From: DATCVR01 sp036566745
GTDB lineage: Bacteria; Actinomycetota; Actinomycetes; Jiangellales; Jiangellaceae
Direction of reading: 5' to 3'
Length of the DNA stretch: 33,236 nt
Assembly (NCBI GenBank): GCA_036566745.1
Contig: DATCVR010000401.1
Location: 1 to 33,236 of the forward strand
The number at the start of each line of letters is the position of its first letter. Position 1 is the stretch's first letter. Of this stretch, positions 1 through 7,553 are shown piece by piece. Both the position numbers and the translations under genes were made by a program. A model generated the notes under the pieces. It did not search any database and had not been told where the DNA came from. It saw only the letters and a program-made list of their open reading frames with translations.

Positions 1-2
1 AC

Positions 3-68
3 ACGGTGCTCGACGTGGTCTCGTTCGTCGGGTACGCCCTGTTCAGGGACGCGCTCGGGCTACCGTGA
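3..68 (+). CDS. C-terminal end of a gene cut by the window edge
   Basis: An open frame enters from the left edge and stops at TGA 66-68. It encodes about 21 residues ending in FRDALGLP, preceded by the hydrophobic stretch LDVVSFVGYAL, which could be the last membrane helix of a protein. The family cannot be named from so little. The stop is immediately followed by a conserved regulatory palindrome that belongs to the next gene. Confidence 0.4.
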   Translation, partial: TVLDVVSFVGYALFRDALGLP

Positions 69-100
69 CGATGAGAGGGCTCTCATCGTGCTCTCACCGT
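68..100 (+). promoter_or_regulatory. Candidate response-regulator box (palindrome plus 11-bp tandem repeat)
   Basis: Arms ACGATGAGAG and CTCTCATCGT (68-77, 80-89) form a perfect inverted repeat around GG. GCTCTCATCGT (79-89) is followed directly by GCTCTCACCGT (90-100), a tandem 11-mer with one mismatch. An 11-bp direct repeat is the usual architecture of OmpR/PhoB-family sites. The same arrangement recurs at 8742-8773 and 10019-10050, so it is probably an operator rather than a terminator. Assignment to the adjacent regulator is inferred. Confidence 0.55.
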
Positions 101-131
101 CGTCCAGCCCGGGGTGCCCATCATCGTGTCC

Positions 132-494
132 ATGAAGTCCATCGTGACGATCGTCGCCGCAGGTGTGGTGTTCACCGGCGCCGCTGTCGCAGGAATCGTG
201 GCCATGGCGTCCTCGCCGGACGACGGGCCGGATCTCGGTCCGCCCATCACCGTCGAGCCGACCCCGTCCGACACGTCGCCGTCGCTACCGTCGTCGTCGG
301 CCTCGCCCGACCCGACGCCGACAGGCACGTCCACGAGCCCGACGCCCAGCTCGTCGGCGTCGCCGAGTTCATCGGTGTCGCCGGACGACGACGATCACGA
401 CGACGATGACGACGTCACGGTGCCGCCGGCGCCGCCGACCACACCCGATGACGACGACGACCATTCGGGCCGCGGCGGGGATGATGACGACTGA
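132..494 (+). CDS. Small membrane-anchored or exported Ser/Pro- and Asp-rich protein
   Basis: The protein has 120 residues. An N-terminal hydrophobic segment (MKSIVTIVAAGVVFTGAAVA onward, residues 1-24) looks like an uncleaved anchor or signal. Residues 30-85 are a Ser/Thr/Pro-rich spacer, and the C-terminus is dominated by Asp runs (DDDDHDDDDD, DDDDD, terminal DDDD) with a few His. The ATG at 132 is chosen because it starts the hydrophobic segment cleanly; an ATG/GTG-type start at 114 is also open. No catalytic domain is visible. The acidic tail suggests cation binding outside the membrane, which is inference. It sits directly before a two-component system and behind a candidate regulator box, so it may be a target or accessory of that system. 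A protein of similar design is encoded at 8309-8674. Confidence 0.7.
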   Translation: MKSIVTIVAAGVVFTGAAVAGIVAMASSPDDGPDLGPPITVEPTPSDTSPSLPSSSASPDPTPTGTSTSPTPSSSASPSSSVSPDDDDHDDDDDVTVPPAPPTTPDDDDDHSGRGGDDDD

Positions 495-556
495 GCCCTG
501 ATCCCTCCCGCATCCGGAGGCGTGGACTGTCCGTTCGGACCCGCGTCCTGGCCGCC

Positions 557-1964
557 GTGCTCGCCATGACCGCGATCGGCATGCTCGTCGCCGGCGTGAC
601 GTCGTACCTCGTCCAGCGTGGCCGGGTCGACGCGCGGGTCGACGCCGATCTCGCCCAGGAGGTCGAGGAGCTGCGGAAGTTCACCGGCTCCGGCGTCGAT
701 CCCGAGACCGGGCAGCCGTTCGCGACCGTTCACGACCTGTTCTTCGTGGCTCTGCAGCGCAACGTGCCCGACGCCGGCGAAGGGCTGCTGACGCTGGTCG
801 ACGGCGAGCTCGACCTGGTGCCGTCCTCGAGCGTCGGCCTCCGGCCGGAGGACGACCCGGCGTTCGTGCGGATGGTCGCGGGGACGCCGTTCGACACGCC
901 GGTGCGCGCGCGTACCGCCGAGACATCGGTGGGAACGCTGCGCTGGGTGGCGGTGCCGGTCTCCGTGGCCGGTGGCGCGGAGGAGGGGCGCTACGTGATC
1001 GCGTACTCCCTCGACGTCGAGCGCGCCGCGGTGGTCGACGCGTACCGGACCTACGGCGTGGTCGCAGTGGTGTCGCTCGTGCTGGTGGGCGTCGTGGGGT
1101 GGGCCGTGGCCGGGCGGCTGCTGCGTCCCGGTCCGGCTGGTGCGCGACACCGCTCAGCGGATCAGCGACACCGACCTGTCCGGACGCATCCCGGTGCGCG
1201 GGAGCGACGACGTCTCCGAGCTGGCCCGCACTGTCAACGCGATGCTCGACCGGCTCGAGGCGGCATTCGCCGGGCATCGCGAGGCGCTGGACGACGCCGG
1301 TCACGAGCTCCGCACCCCGATCACCATCATCCGCGGGCACCTGGAGCTGATGGACGCCGGCGATCCGGCCGACGTGACCGAGACCCGCGCTCTCGCGCTG
1401 GACGAGCTCGACCGGATGCGCCGGCTGGTCGACGACCTGGTGCTGCTCGCCCAGGCTCGCCGCCCCGACTTCGTCCGTCCGGCGCCCGCCGACCTGGGCC
1501 GGCTCGTGGACGACGTGCTCGACAAGGCGCGCCCCCTCGCCGCGCGCGGGTGGCAGGTCGACGCCCGGCCAGACGCCGTGGTCGAGATCGACCAGCAGCG
1601 CATCACGCAGGCGCTGCTGCAGCTCGTCGCGAACGCCGTCCGGTTCACCGGCGAGGGCGACGTGGTGGCGATCGGCGCGTCGGTGACCGGGGGCGTCGTC
1701 CGGCTGTGGGTCCGCGACACCGGCCCCGGTGTCCCGCCGGACCAGGCCGAGCGGATCTTCGACCGCTTCCACCGGGTCACGCCCGGCCGGGGCGACGACG
1801 GATCCGGACTGGGGCTGGCGATCGTGCGCGCGATCGCCGAGGCACACCACGGGCGGGCCGACGCGGTGAGCGTGCTAGGGCAGGGCGCGAGCTTCGTGCT
1901 GGAACTACCGGCCGGGTCGGTGGCGGGTTCGACGGCCCAGACGACCACGGAGGTGCGCGGGTGA
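557..1964 (+). pseudogene. Sensor histidine kinase, split by a one-base frameshift
   Basis: A HAMP-containing histidine kinase is read in two frames. The first (from GTG 557) carries a membrane helix, about 130 extracellular residues and a second helix (VVAVVSLVLVGVVGWAVAG). Within CCC at 1127-1129 one extra C moves the frame; removing it restores GRLLRPVRLVRDTAQ, the start of the HAMP domain. The second frame has the H-box (GHELRTPITII), N-box (QLVANAVRF), G1 (DTGPGVP) and G2 (GSGLGLAIV), so all catalytic motifs survive. The natural start may lie further up, because codons 491-556 read LSPDPSRIRRRGLSVRTRVL in frame with only CTG 491 as a candidate start. The corrected length is about 468-490 residues. 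The stop overlaps the regulator start (GTGA), so the pair is translationally coupled. This is either a true pseudogene or a base-calling error. Confidence 0.85.
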
Positions 1965-2659
1965 GCACGATCTTGATCGCCGAGGACGAGGCGCGCATCG
2001 CGGCGTTCGTCGAGAAGGGACTGCGCGCGGCCGGGCTCACGCCGACGGTGGTGGGTGACGGTCGGGCGGCCTTCGACTACGCGATGACCGGTGGATTCGA
2101 CCTGGTCGTCCTCGACATCGGGTTGCCGGTCATGGACGGCTTCAGCGTGCTGCGGCAGCTGCGGGAGGCTCGCAACGAGGTTCCGGTGATCATCCTGACC
2201 GCCCGCGACGCCATCACCGACACGGTCGCTGGGCTCGAGGGCGGCGCCGACGACTACATGGCCAAGCCGTTCCGGTTCGAGGAGCTGCTGGCCCGGATCC
2301 GGCTGCGGCTGCGGGTGGGTGACGAGCGGGCGCCGGAGGCCACGGTGTTGCACCACGGCGGGCTGTCGCTGGACCTGCGGACCCGCCGGGCCACGGCGGA
2401 CGGCCGGACGGTGGACCTCTCGGCGCGTGAGTTCGCCCTGGCCGAGAGTTTCCTGCGCCATCCCGGCCAGGTGCTCAGCCGCGAGCAGCTGCTCAGCCGG
2501 GTGTGGGGCTACGACTTCGACCCTGGCTCGAACGTGGTGGACGTGTACGTGCGCTATCTACGACGCAAGCTCGGGGCGGACCGCTTCGTGACGGTGCGCG
2601 GCGTGGGCTATCGGCTGTCGGACGGCTCGACGGCGAGCGAGCCGGGTGAGCACGCTTAG
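1961..2659 (+). CDS. OmpR/PhoB-family response regulator
   Basis: The protein has 232 residues. The receiver domain (1-120) shows the acidic pocket AEDEARI, the phosphoacceptor Asp in VVLDIGLPVMDG, the Thr of ILTARD and the conserved Lys in DDYMAKPF. The C-terminal winged helix (about 135-225) contains LSAREFALAESFLRHPGQVL and the typical end VVDVYVRYLRRKLG followed by VRGVGYRL. It starts at GTG 1961, inside the kinase stop. The cognate kinase lies upstream, and its reading frame is broken here, so phosphorylation by that kinase is uncertain. Candidate binding sites with 11-bp periodicity occur at 68-100, 8742-8773 and 10019-10050. The family is certain; the regulon is inferred. Confidence 0.93.
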   Translation: MSTILIAEDEARIAAFVEKGLRAAGLTPTVVGDGRAAFDYAMTGGFDLVVLDIGLPVMDGFSVLRQLREARNEVPVIILTARDAITDTVAGLEGGADDYMAKPFRFEELLARIRLRLRVGDERAPEATVLHHGGLSLDLRTRRATADGRTVDLSAREFALAESFLRHPGQVLSREQLLSRVWGYDFDPGSNVVDVYVRYLRRKLGADRFVTVRGVGYRLSDGSTASEPGEHA

Positions 2660-2729
2660 GTGGACACATCACGTGCTCTGTCACCAGCTTTCCAGCAGCG
2701 GTGATGAGCTATGGCAGCATGACCTGCGC

Positions 2730-2761
2730 GACCGTGTCGATGTCCACAACGCGACACGGTC
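2730..2761 (+). terminator. Hairpin after the two-component system
   Basis: GACCGTGTCG (2730-2739) pairs perfectly with CGACACGGTC (2752-2761) across a 12-base loop, about 70 bases after the regulator stop. No T-run follows, so it could be a Rho-independent-like stem or an operator for the gene at 2845. Only the inverted repeat itself is directly seen. Confidence 0.45.
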
Positions 2762-2844
2762 TCGGTCACCGATCGTCACTCCGGCGCGAGCACCTGGTCG
2801 GTACGTGGCCTTCTCAACTGGATCCGACGTGTGGGGGTGCGTTC

Positions 2845-3098
2845 ATGTTCGCCATTGTCGGCAGTTGGCCGGTGGCCGAAGCCCTGGATGCGCAGCAGCT
2901 CGAACACATCGCGACGACCGTCCGACAGCAGCCTGGGTTCGTCCGCGGGTACTGGGGGCAGGAGCCGGGCGACGCGGGGAGGCGCACGCCATCGTGGTCT
3001 TCGACGACGAGGACACTGCTCGGAGGATGGCGGAGGGAGTCGAGGCTGCGATCCCTTCGGCATCCGTGCGGATCATCCGCGTTCTGGCTGACGCCTAG
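2845..3098 (+). pseudogene. Small ABM-like (dimeric alpha-beta barrel) protein, frameshifted
   Basis: The reading starts at ATG 2845 (MFAIVGSWPVAEALDAQQLE) and continues to GYWGQEPGDAG. The expected continuation EAHAIVVFDDEDTARRMAEG lies in another frame. One missing G in the GGGG run at 2976-2979 accounts for the break. Restored, the protein has 84 residues. Its pattern resembles antibiotic biosynthesis monooxygenase-type or YCII-like folds: a first beta strand, a helix with QQPGF, a central GYWG strand, then a second strand-helix unit. Members act as small oxygenases or as structural barrels with no known activity. The gene stands alone, convergent with the VOC gene at 3190. The family assignment is by overall pattern and moderately sure. 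The lesion may be an assembly error. Confidence 0.6.
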
Positions 3099-3189
3099 CT
3101 CCGGCCGGCCGATGGCTGGGCCCTGAAACCCAGTCGCCTTAGCCTCCCGGATCCGGTCGTGACCCGGGTGCGTCGTCGGTGCCGGCGGT

Positions 3190-3633
3190 TCAGGGCGCGG
3201 GCGGTGCGGCCACGAAGATGCAGAACGGATGCCCGGCCGGGTCGGCGTAGACACGCAACGGCTCCTCGGGGTCGCCGGAGCGGTCGTGCAGCAGCCGAGC
3301 GCCCAGGGCCAAGGCTCGCTGGTGCTGCACGTCGAGGTCGGCCGCGGAGGGCACGGTCAGGTCGAGATGCAGCTGCTGGGGGATCGGACCCTCGGGCCAC
3401 GTCACCCTCGGCAAGGCGGCTACCTGTTGGAACGCCACCCGCGAGACGCCGGCGGCGTCCTGGAGCACCAGCCAGTCCTGACCCTGCGGGTCGGGCTCGC
3501 CCGGAGCCGGTTGCTCGTCTCCGGCCCGGTATCGCCAGCCCAGCAGCCGACGGTAGAACTCCGCCAGCTCGCGCGCATGGGTGCAGTCGAGCACCACCTG
3601 GCGGAGCGTCGGGAACCCACGCTCGGTGGTCAT
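3190..3633 (-). CDS. VOC-family (glyoxalase-like) protein
   Basis: The protein has 147 residues and starts at ATG 3633 behind a strong ribosome site (GGAGGAGGGG). It shows the two-module VOC pattern: RQVVLDCTHARELAEFYRRL with LGWRY in the first half, and HLDLTVPSAADLDVQHQRAL, LGARLL and ADPAGHPFCIF in the second. Such proteins bind a divalent metal or a small hydrophobic molecule and include dioxygenases, glyoxalases and drug-binding resistance proteins; the substrate cannot be told from the sequence. It is the most distal gene of the minus-strand island but is separated from the AHSA1 genes by 323 bases, so it may have its own promoter. An imperfect palindrome at 3758-3776 lies in that gap. 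Confidence 0.85.
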   Translation of the reverse strand: MTTERGFPTLRQVVLDCTHARELAEFYRRLLGWRYRAGDEQPAPGEPDPQGQDWLVLQDAAGVSRVAFQQVAALPRVTWPEGPIPQQLHLDLTVPSAADLDVQHQRALALGARLLHDRSGDPEEPLRVYADPAGHPFCIFVAAPPAP

Positions 3634-3956
3634 GGGACCACCCCTCCTCCGGCGTCTGGATCCGGCACCTGCCGACATCATGGCGGACCCACCGGCAGCC
3701 TGGGCTCCGGCCGATCGGGTCTGCCGGTCGTGCCTGCCCTGGGACCGACTCCGTACCGTTACCGGACTTCGGTGACACGGACGGGGATCGGCGCGGGGGG
3801 AGCGTTGTATTTGCGCAGGTCAGAAGCGTTCTCGCAGACGTGCTCGCCGAGAGTTGACGGACACAATTTCCGGGATGGCCAGCGTCCGCACCCCGCCCGA
3901 CTCGATGGAGAGGGGCCGGAGCAGCATTGCCGCCCGGCCACTCTGGTTGGTGCACG
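3634..3956. other. Gene-free gap with one imperfect palindrome
   Basis: These 323 bases lie upstream of the VOC gene. The clearest structure is GTTACCG-N5-CGGTGAC at 3758-3776, an inverted repeat with one mismatch that could be an operator. A short minus-strand frame (3820 to about 3927) reads MLLRPLSIESGGVRTLAIPE but has no convincing ribosome site or recognisable family, so it is not called as a gene. Confidence 0.5.
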
Positions 3957-4272
3957 TCAGTACCAGTTGCTGACCATCACGTCGTGAGGCGCTGGCTGCC
4001 CAGCGCCCGTCTCGACCAGCTGCTTGAGGCTCAGGAGGAAGACACCCCACCGGGTGCTGCAGTGATGCATGAACTCAACGGGTTCACGCCAGCCCTCGTG
4101 GGCGAAGTCGACGATCGTGTACTCGTCATCCTCATGAAGGTGAATCGCACCGTCGTACCGATCCACTCCGACGGTCCCTCCACCACCCCGACAGTCCATT
4201 CAGGGTTGCCAGGGCGGCGTACATGTCGCCGACGGGGGTCTTCGCACCGACCCTGTGGAGGATGTCCACCAT
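3957..4272 (-). pseudogene. Decayed tandem copy of the AHSA1/SRPBCC gene
   Basis: The start MVDILHRVGAK parallels MPDILHRVGAK of the intact neighbour, and the end TGAGQPAPHDVMVSNWY parallels TGAGAPAPHDVQISNWH. Between them the copy jumps from GLSGWW almost directly to EGPSEWIGTTVRF, losing about 45 codons. A further one-base loss near 4125-4140 shifts the frame before HEDDEYTIVDF. The last part (about 60 residues) is open in a third frame. It begins 18 bases after the stop of the intact gene, on the same strand. The product would be non-functional. The origin by tandem duplication is inferred from the paired starts and ends. Confidence 0.8.
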
Positions 4273-4290
4273 CTCGCTGCTCCGCTTGGC

Positions 4291-4752
4291 TCAGTGCCAG
4301 TTGCTGATCTGGACGTCGTGCGGGGCCGGTGCGCCCGCGCCGGTCTCGACGAGCTGCTTGAGACTCATCAAGAACGTGGCCCACTTGGTGCTGCAGTGAC
4401 CCATGAACTCCCCGGACTCCGGCCAGCCGAGGTGGCCGAACGTGACGATGGCGTACTCGTCTTCGTCCTTGAGCTCGAAGCGGATTTCCGTGCCGATCCA
4501 CTCCGGCGGCCCTTGAAGTACCTCCCAGCTCACGAGTTCGTCCGGAACGGTCTTCTGCACCTTGATTCGGAACGTCGCGTTGGCCGCGACGGCCTCGCCG
4601 GGCTCGAAGCCGAACTGGATGACGCCGCCTTCGGTGGTGTCACCGCTGGCGTCACTTGTCCACCAGGACGCGACGCCGTCGATGGTCGTCAGCGCCTTGT
4701 AGATGTCATGGCGGGCCGCCTTGGCTCCTACACGGTGAAGGATGTCGGGCAT
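4291..4752 (-). CDS. AHSA1-type SRPBCC domain protein
   Basis: The protein has 153 residues. ATG 4752 is preferred to GTG 4761 because AAAGGTGAG sits at the right distance and the paralogous copy starts at the same residue. START/Bet v 1-like features are visible: the opening HRVGAKAARHDIYKALTTID, GVASWWTSDASG, the central PDELVSWEVLQGPPEW, and the C-terminal helix FLMSLKQLVETGAG. The fold makes a hydrophobic cavity for a lipid or aromatic ligand; in actinobacteria such proteins are often controlled by, and encoded near, ArsR regulators. The ligand is unknown. It lies in the minus-strand run below the MFS gene and its operator pair, 118 bases after the VOC gene. Confidence 0.85.
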   Translation of the reverse strand: MPDILHRVGAKAARHDIYKALTTIDGVASWWTSDASGDTTEGGVIQFGFEPGEAVAANATFRIKVQKTVPDELVSWEVLQGPPEWIGTEIRFELKDEDEYAIVTFGHLGWPESGEFMGHCSTKWATFLMSLKQLVETGAGAPAPHDVQISNWH

Positions 4753-4870
4753 GTGTCTCACCTTTCAGTTGGTACGCCCCTTCGGACGCGGAACCTCTTT
4801 CGCGGCACGAACTTCACGAGTCAGTCCTCGGTCGTGTCGCCGACATGGGACGGTCCGGACGGGACCCGGA

Positions 4871-5227
4871 TCAGCGCGACGATGACGTGAGCTGAATGAG
4901 CTGGAGGTAGTTCCCGTCCGGGTCCTTGAAGGTTCCGAACCGCCCTGAGGTTCGATCTTCCGGGGCAACGATCCACTCAACGTCGGCGGTCTCCAGCTGG
5001 GCCTGGTAGCGGTCGAAATCGTCAACGTGGAAGTTGAGAATCGAGCGGCCGGGCTCGGGGTTCGTTTCGCTGACGTCGTCACGCTGCTCGATCACGAGCC
5101 ACAGTTCCCCGAGGACGATCGGGCCATCTCCAGTGTGATCTGGCGCGATCACCTCGCGGTACCACTCGCGCAGTTCGGTCGCGCGCGTACTTCCGATCAG
5201 GACGCTTCCTGCGGGCATCGTGGGCAT
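4871..5227 (-). CDS. VOC-family (glyoxalase-like) protein
   Basis: The protein has 118 residues and starts at ATG 5227, with GGAG nine bases upstream. An in-frame ATG at 5242 overlaps the stop of the preceding small gene and is an alternative. The sequence MPTMPAGSVLIGSTRATELR, then YREVIAP, SILNFHVDDFDRYQAQLE and TFKDPDGNYLQLIQL is typical of VOC proteins; the last segment carries the usual second-module metal or ligand position. It probably binds or modifies a small molecule together with the neighbouring AHSA1 protein and MFS pump. The substrate is unknown. Confidence 0.85.
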   Translation of the reverse strand: MPTMPAGSVLIGSTRATELREWYREVIAPDHTGDGPIVLGELWLVIEQRDDVSETNPEPGRSILNFHVDDFDRYQAQLETADVEWIVAPEDRTSGRFGTFKDPDGNYLQLIQLTSSSR

Positions 5228-5231
5228 GTGG

Positions 5232-5414
5232 TCAATCTCCATTTCTCTTGGTGCTCTGCCGACGGGGTGTCGGCGGGGTTCCGGCGGGTCGTGACGGCCC
5301 ATTCACGCTTGATCTGGTGCGCCGGGTGCTCTTCGGTTTGCTGCGGCTGAGGCGCTCCGCGATGCCTTTGATGCGCGTCAGTCGGCTGTCCCAGGCGTCG
5401 GATGTCGTCGCCAT
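5232..5414 (-). CDS. Small basic protein resembling an ArsR C-terminal tail
   Basis: The product has 60 residues and starts at ATG 5414 behind GGAAGAGGG, a good ribosome site. Residues 6-20 read DAWDSRLTRIKGIAE, nearly the same as NAWDSRLRRIKQIAE at the end of the ArsR protein encoded at 7215-7553. The rest is a disordered Arg/Lys/Ser/Pro tail. There is no helix-turn-helix. It sits between the MFS gene (67 bases upstream) and the VOC gene, whose alternative start overlaps its stop (ATGGAGATTGA). It may be a leftover of a deleted second ArsR gene that gained a start, or a peptide that pairs with the intact ArsR protein through the shared segment. Both ideas are inference. Confidence 0.5.
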   Translation of the reverse strand: MATTSDAWDSRLTRIKGIAERLSRSKPKSTRRTRSSVNGPSRPAGTPPTPRRQSTKRNGD

Positions 5415-5481
5415 CGCGTTGCCCTCTTCCTGCTTGTCCAGGGCCCGGGGAGGTCGGATCAGCGTGCTGGCCGGCATCCAG

Positions 5482-6885
5482 CTACCTGGTGGTTCGTTGG
5501 AGTCCGAACACGGTGACCACTCCGCCGGCCACCGCGAGGGCCGCGATGAGTGTGAACGCCGCGTGGAATCCGTCCAGACCGGTGCCGGCCACCAGAGCGG
5601 TCGTGACAACCGCTACGCCGGCTGCGCCTCCGATCTCGCGCATCGTCTCCACGAGACCGGCCGCCAGGCCGGCGTCCGATTCGGCAACCCCGGCGAGTGC
5701 GGCGAGTTGCACAGCGGGTCCGCACAGCCCGAACCCGATGCCCGCCAGAATGAAGGCGGGCACGAGGCCGGTCAGGTAATCGGCGTCGGCGGAGATGCGA
5801 GTCAGCAGGAGCGCCCCAAGAGCGACCAGTCCGAGGCCCGTGATGAGCATCCGCCGAACGCCGACTGTGCCCGCGACACGGCCACCGATCATTGCGACGA
5901 TGAAGACCGTCACGGTCGTCGTCAGCCAGGCGATGCCCGCCTCGATCGGCGAATAGCCCATGCCCTGCTGCATCAGCAGGGTGCCCAGGAAGATGAAGCC
6001 GAGCAACGCTGCGAATGCGAAGAAGGCAGCCAGGTTGGCGGAGACGACGGTGCGGTTACGCCACATCGCGTGCGGGACCAGCGGTGCGGCCGAGCGGGCC
6101 TCGAGGAGTGCGAAGAGAAGCAGCAAGAGCGTGGCTCCGGCGATCACCCCCAGCGTCGATCCGGCGAGCCAGCCGTGACCAGTCGCGTGGTGCAACCCAT
6201 AGATGGCCAGCAGTAGTCCGGCGGTGACTGAGGTCGCGCCCAGGAGGTCGAGACGGGTCGTGCGGTCGCGCTCCCGGTCGGCTGAGAGAAGGAGAGCGGC
6301 GATCACGATCAGGGCAGCTCCCGCCGGGACGTTGATGAAGAAGGACCAACGCCAGCCCGGGCCCGCCGTCAACAGCCCGCCGACGACGACGCCGAACGAT
6401 CCGGCGACGCCGCCTACGGCACCGAAAGCCCCGATTGCTCGATCACGTTCCTTGCCTTCTTCGAACGTGACTGCAAGGAGGGAGAGTGCAGCCGGCACGA
6501 CCAGCGCGGCGCCGAGCCCCTGCCCGGCCCTGGCCGCAATGAGGACTTCCGCGGTCTGCGCGAGGCCGGCGACCAACGACATGCCCGCGAGGATCGCGAG
6601 CCCGCAGAGGAAGGTGCGCTTACGGCCGAGCCGGTCGGTCATCCGACCGCCGACGATGAGAAATCCGCCGATCAGAAGGCCGTAGGCAACGACCACCCAT
6701 TGCAGGACATTCCGGCCGACGTCGAACTCCGACTGGATTGACGGCAACGCGATGTTCACGATCGCGATGTCAAGACTCACGATTCCTACGGCTGCACAGG
6801 CGAGCAGGAGGATCGCCGTCTTTCGTCTCGGCGTCGGCGCGGCCGGCGATTCGCCACCGGCTCTCAGCTCCTCTGTACCTGTCAT
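5482..6885 (-). CDS. MFS efflux transporter, DHA2 (EmrB/QacA-like) type
   Basis: The protein has 467 residues with roughly 14 hydrophobic segments, the length expected for DHA2 drug:proton antiporters. Diagnostic motifs include LDIAIVNIALPSIQSEF in helix 1, the motif-A loop GGRMTDRLGRKRTFLCG, and GPGWRWSFFINVPAG of helix 5-6 with the usual WRW.F.IN pattern. The start ATG follows GAGAGGGAA. It is the first gene of a minus-strand run (small protein, VOC, AHSA1), and two copies of the GCAAC-N5-GTTGC palindrome lie 52 and 97 bases upstream. It probably exports an organic compound and is derepressed when the ArsR protein releases its operator. The substrate is unknown. Confidence 0.92.
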   Translation of the reverse strand: MTGTEELRAGGESPAAPTPRRKTAILLLACAAVGIVSLDIAIVNIALPSIQSEFDVGRNVLQWVVVAYGLLIGGFLIVGGRMTDRLGRKRTFLCGLAILAGMSLVAGLAQTAEVLIAARAGQGLGAALVVPAALSLLAVTFEEGKERDRAIGAFGAVGGVAGSFGVVVGGLLTAGPGWRWSFFINVPAGAALIVIAALLLSADRERDRTTRLDLLGATSVTAGLLLAIYGLHHATGHGWLAGSTLGVIAGATLLLLLFALLEARSAAPLVPHAMWRNRTVVSANLAAFFAFAALLGFIFLGTLLMQQGMGYSPIEAGIAWLTTTVTVFIVAMIGGRVAGTVGVRRMLITGLGLVALGALLLTRISADADYLTGLVPAFILAGIGFGLCGPAVQLAALAGVAESDAGLAAGLVETMREIGGAAGVAVVTTALVAGTGLDGFHAAFTLIAALAVAGGVVTVFGLQRTTR

Positions 6886-6936
6886 CGGTGTTCCCTCTCA
6901 GAGCGGATCGGTTTCGCCGCGGCATTCGACATTTGC

Positions 6937-6951
6937 GCAACGTTTGGTTGC
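6937..6951. promoter_or_regulatory. ArsR-type operator, copy 1 (upstream of MFS gene)
   Basis: GCAAC-GTTTG-GTTGC is a perfect 5-bp inverted repeat with a 5-bp centre, and the outer bases CG/CG extend it. It shares sequence and layout with 6982-6996, 8022-8036 and 8065-8079, and lies between the MFS start and its likely promoter. Confidence 0.65.
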
Positions 6952-6981
6952 GTTAGACCGTAGCTGAGGGTCGGCATATGC

Positions 6982-6996
6982 GCAACCTATGATTGC
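6982..6996. promoter_or_regulatory. ArsR-type operator, copy 2 (upstream of MFS gene)
   Basis: GCAAC-CTATG-ATTGC has one mismatch in the inner arm, but the palindrome extends outward (ATGCGCAAC against ATTGCGTAT). It begins 45 bases from copy 1, matching the 43-base spacing of the pair upstream of the SRPBCC-ArsR operon. Confidence 0.6.
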
Positions 6997-7214
6997 GTAT
7001 GTGTCCAGACTGTGGCCGCTGGCGCAGATCAGCGCGCCGCAGACTTGTGATCGCGATGGGATGCGGGCGTGGCCGAGCGGCACATCCGCAGTGCTCCGCG
7101 GGCGATCCTTATGGTTGCGCCACGAGGAGCAGCACGGGCCGACTGCATGCTTGGCGTGCCGAGGTCGGGGAGGACGTCGCCCGCGTCCGGCGGCTCCGTG
7201 GGCGCTTGCCGGAC

Positions 7215-7553
7215 TCAGCTCGTCTGGCTGCGCTCGATGGTCTCGGCGATCTGCTTGATCCTGCGCAGGCGGGAGTCCCAGGCGTTGCCGACTGCCGACA
7301 GTTGCGCGACCGCGCGCTCCAACTGGGCCCGATCTACTCGGTACAGCTTCTCTCGACCCGACGGCGTTGCCTGCACAAGGCCGACGCGACTCAGCACGCT
7401 GAGATGCTTGGCGACTGCCTGCCGTGTCACCGGGAGTCGATCACTCAGCGTGGTCGACGTGCCGATGCCGTCGGCAAGCAGCAGGTCGAGCATCTGCCGA
7501 CGTGTGGGATCGCCGATCGCCGACCAGAGGTCGTCGTCGACTGCCGCGCTCAT
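7215..7553 (-). CDS. ArsR-family transcriptional regulator
   Basis: The protein has 112 residues. It is a compact winged helix: LWSAIGDPTRRQMLDLLLAD (helices 1-2), TTLSDRLPVTRQAVAKHLSV (helix-turn-helix with recognition helix), then LVQATPSGREKLYRV (wing). It has no Cys-rich metal site, which fits the metal-independent branch paired with AHSA1 proteins. The C-terminal segment NAWDSRLRRIKQIAE recurs in the small protein at 5232-5414. Its ATG overlaps the stop of the SRPBCC gene (ATGA), so the two are translationally coupled, with the regulator second. It is the natural candidate to bind the four GCAAC-N5-GTTGC palindromes and so repress its own operon and the MFS operon. Confidence 0.92.
   Translation of the reverse strand: MSAAVDDDLWSAIGDPTRRQMLDLLLADGIGTSTTLSDRLPVTRQAVAKHLSVLSRVGLVQATPSGREKLYRVDRAQLERAVAQLSAVGNAWDSRLRRIKQIAETIERSQTS

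Larger units (their letters stand above)
6886..7214. other. Regulatory gap holding two operators
   Basis: The 329 bases between the MFS start and the ArsR stop carry the two palindromes at 6937-6951 and 6982-6996. From 6997 to 7214 no frame with gene-like composition was recognised on either strand; the plus-strand frames there run antisense through the ArsR gene and have no family signature. It may be the remnant of a lost divergent gene. Confidence 0.45.

Noticed and set aside
557..2659. A 700-residue continuous frame joining the kinase start to the regulator
   Set aside because: Its middle (about 1130-1960) is Arg/Pro-rich out-of-frame text. The kinase motifs lie in the other frame (1140-1964), and the frame only happens to rejoin the regulator.
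3820..3927. Short minus-strand frame before the decayed AHSA1 gene
   Set aside because: No ribosome site, no family match, and it merges with the tail of other shadow frames.
7064..7120. tRNA-like GTGGCCGAGCGG segment
   Set aside because: Only the D-arm-like bases match; no acceptor stem, anticodon arm or T-loop follows.
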